A stretch of DNA of 64,000 bases from Axinella damicornis (Eukaryota; Porifera; Demospongiae; Axinellida; Axinellidae), in assembly GCA_963931865.1 (NCBI GenBank), contig OZ007516.1, positions 10,798,785-10,862,784 of the forward strand, in the 5' to 3' direction. Both the position numbers and the translations under genes were made by a program. This document shows, one piece after another, positions 24,078 to 33,946 of the stretch; position 1 is the stretch's first letter; every line of letters starts with the position of its first letter. The notes under the pieces were generated by a model. It had not been told where the DNA came from. It worked only from the letters and a program-made list of their open reading frames with translations, and did not search any database.

Positions 24078-25162
24078 TTAATCTTCTTCACTTGAGCTTG
24101 TATCTGCAGCTGCTGTACCGATTAAAGCCTCATAGAACTCATGATAAACAGGAGGAAGAATGTCCTTCAGTTTCTTCTCCTCGATTGGGCGGGGACCACC
24201 ATAGAGCAGAGGAAGAGCAATGCGACCTATATCTGGTGGACGCCCAGGAGATTTCCTCTTGATATCTAGGATCTTCCAAACTTCCAGGTCATTGTGGCTA
24301 TACTTGCAGCCAACGAATAGAGAGCCAATTCACCTTCTCCTTGTTCGTATTTTTCTTCCAATATACTATCTGTGCTCTAAGTTGACTCGTACTGATGAAG
24401 TCTTCGGTCTTCATTTGAGTGACAGTGAATGGATTTTTTCCCTACACGTCTCCACCAACTTGCTCCTCTCCTCTGGCACATAAACATGTTGACGCTTTCT
24501 GTTTGCCCTCTCTATTGATCCGAAGTCTCTATTGTTAGGAAGATATGAGTGCCCCGACACCATGAACTTATGGCTAATGGTAGTATATGAGAACTCAGAG
24601 CTGCAGACAACATGCATCCAGAAGCATGCTACTTTGATGTTCCGATTCTGGCCACCACAGGCATCGCTAAATGCTATTAAGGTAGTGGCAGTTGTAGGTC
24701 TCTGTAGATGTTTATGTAGGCAGGAGATTACCTCTTTAGACCCTCGAGATGCTAGTGACTCTGGCCACATATACATGTAACCCCTTCCTGTGGAAGTCAG
24801 TGGATACCAAGGTTATAGGTCCACATCTGTCTCTTGTAGAAAACGATGTTTGTCGAGAGCTTAGGTGTTATGAGGGACCGTTGCAGATCAAAAGTAATCG
24901 TATCGACTTCAGTGTTGGATTTACTCAATGCGCTATCTTCCTTGAGCTGCTGGTATCTTCTTTCAGCTTTACACTGGTGAAGGAGAAGCTCTCCTTGCAG
25001 ATGGCTCTTCTCTGTGCTATCTTCAGCGGCAGCTATCTTAACCGTAAAGGAGTCACACGTCTTGCAGGTGTCACTTTTTGGGCTGTAATGTGTATGTGAG
25101 CAGTGTGTGTGTGTGAGCAGTGTGTGTGTGTGAGCCGTGTGTGTGTGAGTAGTGTGTGTGAG

Positions 25163-25219
<57 letters not shown>

Positions 25220-25302
25220 CAGTGTGTGTGTGAGCCGTGTGTGTGAGCAGTGTGTGTGTGTGTGTGTGTGTGCATGTGCATGTGTGCATGCATGTGTGGA
25301 TG

Positions 25303-25346
<44 letters not shown>

Positions 25347-25598
25347 ATGTGTGTGTGCATGCAGTGTGCATGTGTGCATGCCCGTGTGGATGCATGTGTG
25401 TGTGTGTGTCTGTGTGTGCATCGTGTGTGTGAGCAGTGTGTGTGTGTGCATGTGTGCATGCATGTGTGGATGCATGTGTGTGTGTGAGCAGTGTGTGTGT
25501 GCATGCATGTGTGTGTGTGTGCATGCGTGTATGCACACATGATTGCTGGTTTCATCTTGAATGTCCTCATCTTCGAAGTCCTCAAAACTTGAATTCAA
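24078..25598 (-). pseudogene. DUF7869-type transposase-like gene, decayed
   Basis: Minus-strand pieces in order: SPKSDTCKTCDSFTVKI, then a coiled stretch with FDLQRSL and NIVFYKRQMWTYNLGIH (to about 24797). After a frame change come YMYMWPE, SDACGGQNRNIKVACFWMH, HKFMVSGHSYLPNNRDFGSI and VYVPEE. After further breaks come GRIALPLLYGGPRPIEEKKL, PPVYHEFYEAL and SSSEED-stop at 24078. The SDxCGGQNxN and GHSxxPxDxxFG blocks are, as I recall, typical of DUF7869 proteins common in cnidarian and sponge genomes and presumed transposon-derived. At least three frame disruptions and a 450-bp TG microsatellite in the 5' part make it a pseudogene. The family name is from memory. Confidence 0.6.
25090..25545 (+). 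repeat. Expanded (TG)n / TGAGCAG / TGCATG repeat
   Basis: About 450 bp of compound TG repeat with TGAGCAG and GTGCATG interruptions, inside the DUF7869 pseudogene. The long Thr/His and Cys/Val reading frames over it are artefacts. Confidence 0.95.
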
Positions 25599-25968
25599 CT
25601 CACAGACAGCCTTAGCTTAGTTTCAGCAGTCCATCTAGTCGACATAACGCTGGCGATAGCTATACACGAGGCACTGTATGACATCATCGAAATACTTGCA
25701 TCTGATTGGTCAGCATTGGATAAAAAGTGCGGGTTAAAGTTCAGAGACATGCAGTGAGTACAGCGGTGATCGCCATTGAGGTTTAGCAATTGAAGCATTA
25801 TTAAACACATATTAACAACTTTTTTTTTGGCAAAAAGTCCCTATGCTTGGAATTGTGGGTTAGGCTACTCTGGTTCTCAGGCCTTCAAATGTTTAAAGCC
25901 TTGAATCTTGATTTGACGAACCCGTCCATGTTACCCCATTTCTGGCTTCTCTGTCTCATATAGTTCAG

Positions 25969-28230
25969 AAGGGTTGTACTGGAGTGGAGCCTTCAACAGT
26001 GCAGGATATCACCTTTCCCAAGCTGCTGACTCGTCTGTCCACCTGCTCTCCCCCCTCTGTTGCCAGCCTCGCCACCACCAAGGGGTTGACCTGCGCCATC
26101 ACAACACTGGCCGTAAGTAGCCCAGCATATATAGTAGTGCTGTGATATTGTTCCTGGAATCAACACTGATTACTGGAGGTCAAATAATTGCTGATTATCC
26201 CGGGTTGAATAATTGCCGATTATTGGATGGAGAAATATGTTGTATGTACTGTTACTTGTTGTAATATAATATTATGGTTTGCGACAAAGTTTGAAGTGCT
26301 AGACTGTTGCATATGACCATTTTCTGTTTGCTTATTGTGCTCACGAACATACATGTACCCATAAACAGATTTCATTAATTGATATTTCGATATTACCTCC
26401 AATAATTGGTTAAGATTTTGTACATCAATCAATATACTGGTTATTGGTCACAGCTCTAATACATGTATATAGAGATTGGACATACAGTTTGAGTTATCGA
26501 GTTACGAGTGTCAGCTGTCTGCCACTTGTAAGTTGTGTAGCCTGTGTTCAGCATGTAGCTGTGGGTGAGCTAGCTACGTAGAAGTGGATAACTCCATTTC
26601 AACTCTTGAATGCTGCCATTAGTACAGTGTGTAGCTGTCTGCTGGTAGATCCCATTGTATATGTGTAATTATATGTATATGTATGTAGAAATGTTCAATT
26701 GTGTGACTGTTTCTGCTGTGCAGCTGAAGCTCTACCTGAAGCTGGTTGCGGTGATGAGGGACTCTACCAGAGTGGGAGCCAATGTATGTTCCTACTGCTC
26801 CTTGACATGTGTTTATCTGAGGTTGTAGCTGCGTGTACCCATACGTACAGTTGGGCGGTGATGATATCTCGTCTCTTGATACTGTGTTTTGCAAGTCCTT
26901 TAATTTGTCACGTGAAAGTCTAAAGGTTGCCAGTTCTGGTTCAGTATAGTGATTGTCATATGTCATGCCCAGACCCCGCCCTCGTTCTCTTAGTGTAACG
27001 AGAGCAGGACTTGTGGGCACAACCCGAGAAGAAGCAGATGCGATCGGGGAGCAGCAGCGGAAGCAGATGCAATTCATGAGTAACAGCTGAATCGGATGCG
27101 ATTGGGAAGCAGTAGTTGAGATCTGGGAGCAGTACATGTACATGTAGCTGAGGTGAATGCATGGATATCCATGGGAGGACACAATCAAGAAGCAGCAGTT
27201 GACGCAATCGTGGAGCAACAGTTGATACAATCAGGGAGCAGCATTTGATGCAATCGAGGAGCAGCAGTTGACGCAATTGGGGAGCAGCAGCTGAAGCGGA
27301 CGCATTTGAAGAGCAGCAGCTGAAGCAGACGCAATCGATATTGTGGCACCGGAGTTGCGAGTTTGTCAGACCTCTGCATAGAGGACTTCTTATGTCAGGA
27401 AAGTAGCTGAGCAAGCAAAGCGAGCGAAACCACAACTTGTAGCTGTTATAAGAGGTGGTGTATCTGTGTACATGTACAATGTACATGTAGTTTTTATCAC
27501 ACTATCTGGGGGCCAGCTGTTGAGTTAATCTCCCTGTTTCTCTGTCTCCCACAATTAGCTGATAGCAGCTGACCATGACACCATGTTGCCGCTGATGTCC
27601 ATCATAGCTCTTGACTTCCTCCTGACGCTCGTGATTCGTGCCATCCTTGACGACACCGGTCAGGAGGACAAAGAGGAGGAGGAAGGAAAGGAAGGGACGG
27701 AGAAACCAGAGGATTCAGCACTATCCAGCCTGAAAGATGAAGAGGAGGAGGAGGAGGGAAAAGACAAGGACAAGTCCAACGAAGAGGCTTTCTTTAAGAA
27801 GTGGTTGTCAAAGTGGCTCAGAAGTTGCTAAAGTACAGTCACTCATACAACCTCTCAGTGGCTGCTCCGAACCTGTCTGCTCCTACCCCCCAGCTGAGTG
27901 AAATACCTTCTCCAGTGCTTGAATCCCTTCTCCGCCTTTCAGGAAAGAGTCCCCTCAGTCCAAAAGATTTGAAGTCCCTGTTTGGGGATCATAATCCGGA
28001 GGTGCCTGAAGTTATTGAACGCCGCTCTGCTGATTGATGCAACTCAGAAACAGAAGCTGTGTGCACACAGCGTAGAAGATATCCTTGAATCGACTTCCTG
28101 GGATTCAGGACTGCCACCTCCTTGAACCAGTGTTGGCCGATATCTTTTCTCTCCTCAAGTCCATGCTGGATACTGCCACTGACTGGCCAGTGCTGGCGCT
28201 CTGCCGGGCACAGGGCAGCCTCCTACCAGT
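25969..28230 (+). pseudogene. Unrecognised helical-repeat gene, frames broken
   Basis: The first three exons are convincing: 25969-26112 (DITFPKLLTRLS), 26724-26783 (LKLYLKLVAVMRDSTRVGAN) and 27559 onward (LPLMSIIALDFLLTLVIRAI, then an acidic EEEEGKEG linker). All have phase-0 GT/AG splicing. Within the third block the frame must change at about 27795 to continue as VVVKVAQKLLKYSHSYNL, again at about 28010 (LKLLNAALLIDATQKQKL), and again at about 28115 (EPVLADIFSLLKSMLDTA). Three shifts in 450 bp argue for a pseudogene or local assembly error. Sequence character suggests HEAT/ARM helices. No family recognised. Confidence 0.45.
27025..27340 (-). repeat. Dispersed ~30-bp minisatellite (GGGAGCAGCAG type)
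   Basis: Tandem units like GGGGAGCAGCAGCTGAAGCG-GACGCAATC. The same unit recurs at 33430-33620, 50520-50780 and 61890-62000 in the opposite orientation. Each of three arrays (27405, 33375 and 61838) is adjacent to an AGTAGCTGAGC / GCTCAGCTACT motif or its variant. Confidence 0.8.
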
Positions 28231-28267
28231 GAGTTTTGAAAATATTATTCATTGGTTGTAAATGGGG

Positions 28268-28478
28268 GCTCGTTCCCAGGCTCCTCCACAGGTTTTTGTC
28301 CTCATTCCCAGGCTCCTCCCCAGGTTTTGTCCTCATTCCCAGGCTCCTCCCCAGGTTTTGCCTTCTTTCCCAGGCTCCTCCCCAAGTTTTTGTCCTCATT
28401 TCCAGGCTCATCCCCAGGTTTTTGTCGCATACAGTTCACAACAAAAATCTGGGGAGGAGCCTGGGAATGAGGCTAGTT
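28268..28478. repeat. Tandem amplification of a MITE terminus
   Basis: Five consecutive copies of a roughly 34-bp unit (CTCATTCCCAGGCTCCTCCC-CAGGTTTTTGTC) are followed by one inverted right end (AATCTGGGGAGGAGCCTGGG-AATGAGGCTA). The unit is the left terminus of the TAGCCTCG family (compare 16091-16175), here multiplied in tandem. Confidence 0.85.
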
Positions 28479-28544
28479 ATATGTTTGATGTATTGTTCGT
28501 ATGGTGTTTCTTGCTCGGCCTATCTTTGTTCACTAGTGCAGACC

Positions 28545-28599
28545 TAGCCTTGTTCCCAGGGTGCTTTCTCTCCTCCCATGTGGCATTGGAATGAGGCTA
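28545..28599. mobile_element. TAGCCTTG-family MITE
   Basis: TAGCCTTGTTCCCAGGGTGC...TGGCATTGGAATGAGGCTA, flanked by GTGCAGACC and GTGTGGACC (9-bp duplication with two mismatches). The next family terminus begins 11 bp downstream. Confidence 0.7.
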
Positions 28600-28609
28600 G
28601 TGTGGACCC

Positions 28610-28678
28610 TAGCCTCGTTCCCAGGCCGCGTGGGAGGAGGAAAGACGGCCTGGTATCCGCTGTTCGCGCAAGCGCCGC
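28610..28678 (+). mobile_element. Left terminus of the putative RecQ/DUF6589 element
   Basis: TAGCCTCGTTCCCAGGCC, an inner hairpin partner GGCCTGGTATCCGCTG, then TTCGCGCAAGCG. The same three-part layout opens the non-autonomous copies at 37282, 42052 and 60797 (GGCCTGGTATACACTG then TTTGCGCATGCG). The helicase start codon follows 173 bp from the terminus, against 185 bp in both RecQ-bearing copies. The matching right end is not visible in the window. Confidence 0.7.
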
Positions 28679-28782
28679 ATTCCCAGAAAAAGCTGGGAAT
28701 TCGTTTTTGTTTGTAAATGGTCAGTAAAATTGATACGTACACGTCCGATTTTTTTCATACCACGAATTATTCTATGATCGAG

Positions 28783-30425
28783 ATGGCAAGTTGTTCTAGA
28801 GAGAAAGCGTTTTCTGATGCAGTCTTGTACGGTCTTTTGCGAGTTGGAAAGCCAGAAATCACCCTCAAGCCCCAGCAGCTGGAGGCTATTCGACACATAT
28901 ATGAAGGCAGAGACGTTTTCTTGTGGCTACCAACAGGGTTCGGGAAGTCGGTGTGCTACGAGGTGCTGCCATTTGTAATGGACCACAAGCGAGGCAAGTT
29001 AGGGACTGGGTCTGGTAGCTACAGCATTGTCTTGGTAATCTCGCCGTTGGTGTCGCTGATGGTCGACCAGGTTATCAGCCTGAGAGCGCGTGGTGTGACG
29101 GCGGCTGTTCTCAGTGGTCATCGTGGCGTTGCCAAGGAATTACAAGCCACAGTGTCCGATATTCGTGCCATGAAGTTCAGTTTGCTGTATGCTGCACCAG
29201 AAGCCATCATCGGTGAGGATAAGTGGAGGACGATGCTTGTGAACCCGCCTTTGTCTGAGCGGGTTGTTGCCGTTGCTATTGACGAGGCACACTGCGTTTC
29301 AAAGTGGTGAGTTGCACTAAAACTCTCCCAAGAATCTAGTACTGTAGTATAATTAGCCGCTTGGATGAATAATGCATTGTGTATCTCCAAACTTGTAGTT
29401 TCTTGTCGTATACAGTTCAAAAGCTTGAGTGGAGCTAGTAAACAAGTAGCACGGTCAAGTTGAGTTGACGGACCTTTGGCCTGTGCAGGCTACGTGTAAG
29501 CAAGTTCGCTGGGTCCGTCAACTCAACTTTATCCCAGGTAGCATGCTTCCTCTTTCCATGTGTGATCCCTGTGCAACTATTCTAACATAGGAGTCTGAAA
29601 TTTAGGCCGACATATGGACGACTTCATGAATTGAGAGCATTGGTACCTCCTGGAGTCCCTGTCCTGGCTACAACAGCAACCGTTACTCCAAGTATCAGAG
29701 CTGATATCATTGCCAAGCTGGACATGAAGGGGTGTGAGACAGTGAGTGTTTCACCTGATCGTCCGAACATCTACTATGAAGTTCGCCGCCTCTCAACTGT
29801 TGAAGACGACCTTCAACCCCTTGTGAACTCGCTACGAGCTGAACATATCCAGGCAAGTCGAGTGATTGTATACTGCAGGTCACTAAACACTGTGGCCGAT
29901 TTGTATGCGCATTTTCTGTATACGTTGGGTGATGCAAGTTACTATCCCCGGGGTGCTGAGCAGATTAGTGACAACAGGCTCTTTGGCATGTATCATGCCA
30001 ACACGCCTGCTCATAACAAGGAAGTCATCCATACTAGCATGCAGGACCCTCATGGAGTTGTTCGAATTATTTTCGCAACTGTTGCCCTTGGCATGGGTGT
30101 GAACATGGTTGGAGTCAACACCGCCATACACTATGGAGCTCCCTCGTGCATTGAAGACTACTTCCAGGAGAGTGGACGTGCAGGACGAAGTGGAGAGCAA
30201 GCAAAATCCATAGTCTTCTGGAAGGCAGGTGATGTTCCTTTGCGACAAGACCAAAGTATTCCGGCTAATGTTGGGCTGGCTTCTGTAAGGCACTATGTTG
30301 AAAACACATCGGAATGTCGCAGAGTCCAGTTACTGCGCTACTTTGATCCTCAATTAATTACCCACCACGATCGTTTGCTTTGTTGTGACGTTTGTGCCAA
30401 CTGTATCAGTACCCACTGTGATTAA
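28783..30425 (+). CDS. RecQ-like superfamily 2 DNA helicase
   Basis: Two exons, 28783-29306 and 29591-30425, joined in frame (donor GTGAGT, acceptor ACATAG), give 452 aa. Visible motifs: LKPQQLEAI (about residue 29), Walker A PTGFGKS (50-56), ISPLVSLM, DEAH box in IDEAHCVSKW (166-175), the RecQ aromatic loop WSLKFRPTYGRLHEL, ATTATVT (motif III), FATVALGMGVN and motif VI QESGRAGRSG. A Cys-rich RecQ zinc region follows (SECRRVQLLRYF, CCDVCANC). No RQC or HRDC domain follows, so the protein is a core helicase. An in-frame ATG at 28717 exists; 28783 is preferred because the broken copies align from MA. An ATP-dependent 3'-5' DNA unwinding role is inferred from the family. It is convergent with the DUF6589 gene, 584 bp away. 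Confidence 0.9.
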
Positions 30426-31008
30426 CTCTTTAGGGCCCAAGTTTCTTTCTCTAGGTCATTTTCAGTCTATAGAACAATTACATACCCTAATTTCTGTTCC
30501 CTGGCGTTGTTCGGCTCGAAACTGCTCACACAGGTAATTTCAGCTATACTACGCATATACGTGACTTAACCAAACAATGAACTTGCAATCAAGCCTCCCG
30601 AGAAATGCCCACCTGCCATAGCTAAAAACGGACCATGAACGCTGGAAATGGAGGCCCTACAAGGCAAGACAGCTACTTTCTAAGTCCATTTATGCCAAAA
30701 ATGGCGGAAATGGCCTTCCCAGTGATGACCAAGACCTTTCTACCGTGGAGCCCAGACACGGCCATGCTGTTTGCACCCTGCTTGCTCTCCTGCACGTCCA
30801 CTCTCCGGGTGCACCCACCCACCTCCCCCTGTCCCGCCCTTTCTGCTGTCGCAGAACCTATCTCCCAAGGACATTGCCGGACATGAAGCTGAAAGTCTCA
30901 CGTTGCAGATATGCAGATATACCCATCTCTGGAGGTCACTTTTACACATACAGTTTGCAGAACATACAATACAGAACTTGGTAAGTGTGGACAAGACATG
31001 CAAATATA

Positions 31009-32891
31009 TCAAAGTTGGTCATGTGGTTGGTAATCATCATCACTTGCATGTCCATCATCACCATTGTTGCCCTCATCAACACTTTCTTCTGCATCATTAT
31101 CGCTTCCTTCCACATCATTATCGCTTCCTTCTGCAGCATCACTTGCCTCTGCATCTGACAGATTTCCCTCACCTTGTGGTTTTTTGAACTTCACAGTCTC
31201 TTTCTTTTTCCTCTCTATCCAGGCCTTTAGTTTGGACTTCTTCAAATTGGACAAAGGATCTCCAGAGATTGTGCGGAATGTAGAATGGAAACGTTTTGGC
31301 TTTACACTCAAGATCTCATTTTTGCATACAACCGAGGCAACTCGATGAACATCATCATCATCAGGACGAATGCTGTGGGCAGTTGTGCTGACAGGGACTC
31401 CTGACTGCTTGTCAAAATTCTCTCGTATTTGACCGAGTGTGGTGACTGATCGTGCAGCGCGTTGCATTGCATCCTCAGTGAGGTTTGCTCCCATGTTCAC
31501 TATAATCTCTTTGAAAAGCTTGTTTAAGTGTTCATTGTGTAAATCACATGGGATGTTTCGTCCCAACCCTCCATGTGTGTTTACAAAGCGGTTCCACATG
31601 ATCTGAGAGCTCAGCTGAGGAGGTAGTGACTGAAGCTGTAGTTGCAGACGCAAGGCTTCCCAAGCATACTTGGTGCGCCGATTTTTGTAAAAATGTAGGA
31701 GGAACACTCTCCAACATCGACAAATTCTCTCACCATCTCCCTCTTGCCATGCATCAGTGAATTCAAGTGCTATAGAACCAAAGTGGCACAACACACGAGC
31801 ATAGTTGTTCACCCTATCCTCTGCTTTAGGAATAGCTTTGAGAAGAAGTGCTTCCTCAACCACTGAGAACTTGGCGACTACTGCTCTCGCAATGCCATAT
31901 ATGTACTGCCGCTGCCTTGCCGGAGAACTGTGTTTGATTGCAGCTAGCGACTCTGGAGTCTCATTGGGTGAACTGATTCCCATTTCTGAACAAGCTGCAG
32001 CAATGAAATGACCCTTTAGGATTGTGAAGAGTACATCACGACAGGCATTGAAATCCTTTTTAGGATCTTTGGCCTGTGGCAGGCGTCCAAGAAGACTGCA
32101 GAAGTGTCCTAGTGTGCCATGGTCTCTGGAACTTGCACGGTACAGAGTTTTCCAAATGACCTACAGGTATGTGATAGATGTCAGTTCATAATTCACGCTT
32201 TACTTACTTACTATTGTTACATGTGCTTTAATTAGGTGATAGAATGTGTGTTTTTAGAAACTGCTTTCCAATACCCAGGACTTACACAAAGGAAGCACAT
32301 GAGGCCGTGCCAGTCCTCACAAACTGGCTCAAGAAGTGCAAGACGATCATGAGGAGTATTTCCGTCCATCAGATGACGTTGAGCACAGGCTTGCCTCTCG
32401 CACGTCAACTGATCTCCTCCAGAGACGACTGCCTTGGTTGTGGGAAACTCTGCTCCAAGGTAACCCTGCAGTGTTGTCATAATTTCGAGCATATCACTAT
32501 GCTTTGCCTCATTTTTTGGCAGAACATCAAGAACTCTGGAGTCTGTCTTCGCAGCCATCTCCTTCGAGTAATTGTGAGGGATATGACTAGCCACTACTTG
32601 TGAGAGAATCGACAGCGGTTCCATGTAGCGGCAGAGGATTCGACTTACCAGCACAACCAAATTCGTCTGTATCTCCTGTACGTCCTGGGCTGTTGGGATG
32701 AAGGTAGCGAACGGGAGTGATGCCAAGTCTAAACTAGGACCAGAGATTGGTGCAAGGTGAGATGGTACACGGCTTCGGACTGCAAGCATGCTAAACATGT
32801 GCTTCATCTCTCCATGGTAATCAGCCCTGATATCGCGTACCCCTTTCTTTTTATCGACATTATCACCAACAAACTTGAAATCAACCCCTTC
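31009..32891 (-). CDS. DUF6589 protein, N-terminus lost in gap
   Basis: Two exons: from the gap edge (32891) to 32286, then 32160 to the stop at 31009, spliced in phase (GTAAGT...TGTAG) as LMCFLC-VIWKTLY. Conserved blocks in order: VGDNVDKKKGVRDIRADYHG, SGGDQLTCERQACAQRHLMD, LLEPVCEDWHGLMCFL, TLYRASSRDHGTLGHFCSLL, a C-terminal half ending in IPCDLHNEHLNKLFKEI, and a highly acidic Ser/Asp tail. I recognise this as DUF6589, a family of unknown function in invertebrates and fungi (name from memory). Acidic residues in GDNVD, GDQLT, EDWH and DLHNEHLN recur at spacing reminiscent of RNase-H-fold transposases, which is inference. The upstream coding part lies in or beyond the 200-N gap. No frameshift is seen, so it may be functional. 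Confidence 0.8.
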
Positions 32892-33091
32892 NNNNNNNNN
32901 NNNNNNNNNNNNNNNNNNNNNNNNNNNNNNNNNNNNNNNNNNNNNNNNNNNNNNNNNNNNNNNNNNNNNNNNNNNNNNNNNNNNNNNNNNNNNNNNNNNN
33001 NNNNNNNNNNNNNNNNNNNNNNNNNNNNNNNNNNNNNNNNNNNNNNNNNNNNNNNNNNNNNNNNNNNNNNNNNNNNNNNNNNNNNNNNNNN
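32892..33091. other. Assembly gap (200 N)
   Basis: A fixed-size 200-N gap that interrupts the DUF6589 coding sequence and may hide the remainder of the putative mobile element, including its right end. Confidence 1.
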
Positions 33092-33374
33092 AGCATTTTG
33101 TCGTGGGTTATCATGAAGCATGGATTGTTCTAACATTGTAACAATTAATAAGAGAGGGTACTTCCGGAAGGGTAGGGCATAGCACTTTGCCCCCCTCACA
33201 ATTTGCTCATTCCAGTTTATAGTACGTAAGTGCGTTTGTGTACCCTACATGTACATCCAACGCTGTGCTGTTGTTAGCAGTACTGCTGTTGGAGAGGAAT
33301 ACTGTCCAGAAGTTACCTTTCCTATTGAGCTCACCCTAGTGGCTACCATGAAGCCTGCTTCTTTGGTCTACAAG

Positions 33375-33620
33375 TAGCTTTGCTTGCTTTGCTCGCTCAG
33401 CTACTTCCCCTTCGTTCGCCTAGGTTAGCAGTCTGGCGCCGGGTGCAGCGATGGTGCTCCCAGACCACGTCTGTCTCAGCTGCTGCTCCCTGATCGCGTC
33501 TGCCTCAGTCTGCTGCTCCCAGATCGCGTCCGCCTCAGTCTGCTGCTCCCCAATCACGTCTGCTATAGCTGCTGCTGACCCGGTCAGATCACATCCGCTT
33601 CACCTGCTGCTCCCAGATTG
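33375..33620 (+). repeat. Dispersed minisatellite element (CTGCTGCTCCC type)
   Basis: A terminus-like stretch CAAGTAGCTTTGCTTGCTTT...CTCAGCTACTTCC is followed by tandem units GCTGCTGCTCCCAGATCGCG-TCTGCCTCAGT. Same family as at 27025-27340, 50520-50780 and 61838-62000. Confidence 0.75.
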
Positions 33621-33900
33621 TGCAGCCTAAGTAAAACTTTGATTTTACATAAGCAGGATTATTATTCTCTTGACATTGTAGGTACAGCCTACTCATCCAC
33701 GATGCTGGTGCGGTGGAATCGAGATCCTGGTTAGGAGGAGACTGCCTCTTCTCCATTCAAGTGGAACAGAGGAAATGCGGATAATTCAGTTTCTAAGTAA
33801 TCTTTGATTCTGTAACTAGTGCACTGTATAACTTTGAATTGCATCAGAATCCTGAGAATGGGTTGTGCAGAGGCGACGAAGTCCTACTGGGACACCCCCT

Positions 33901-33901
<1 letters not shown>

Positions 33902-33943
<42 letters not shown>
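33902..33943 (+). repeat. Poly(C) tract, ~42 nt
   Basis: Uninterrupted C run. Confidence 0.95.

Positions 33944-33946
<3 letters not shown>

Noticed and set aside
24797..25598. Long His/Thr-rich proteins on the minus strand
   Set aside because: Dinucleotide microsatellite artefact; only the C-terminal part of one of them is real (DUF7869-like).
31009..31187. Plus-strand Ser/His-rich frames opposite the DUF6589 tail
   Set aside because: Mirror of the acidic tail of the minus-strand gene.
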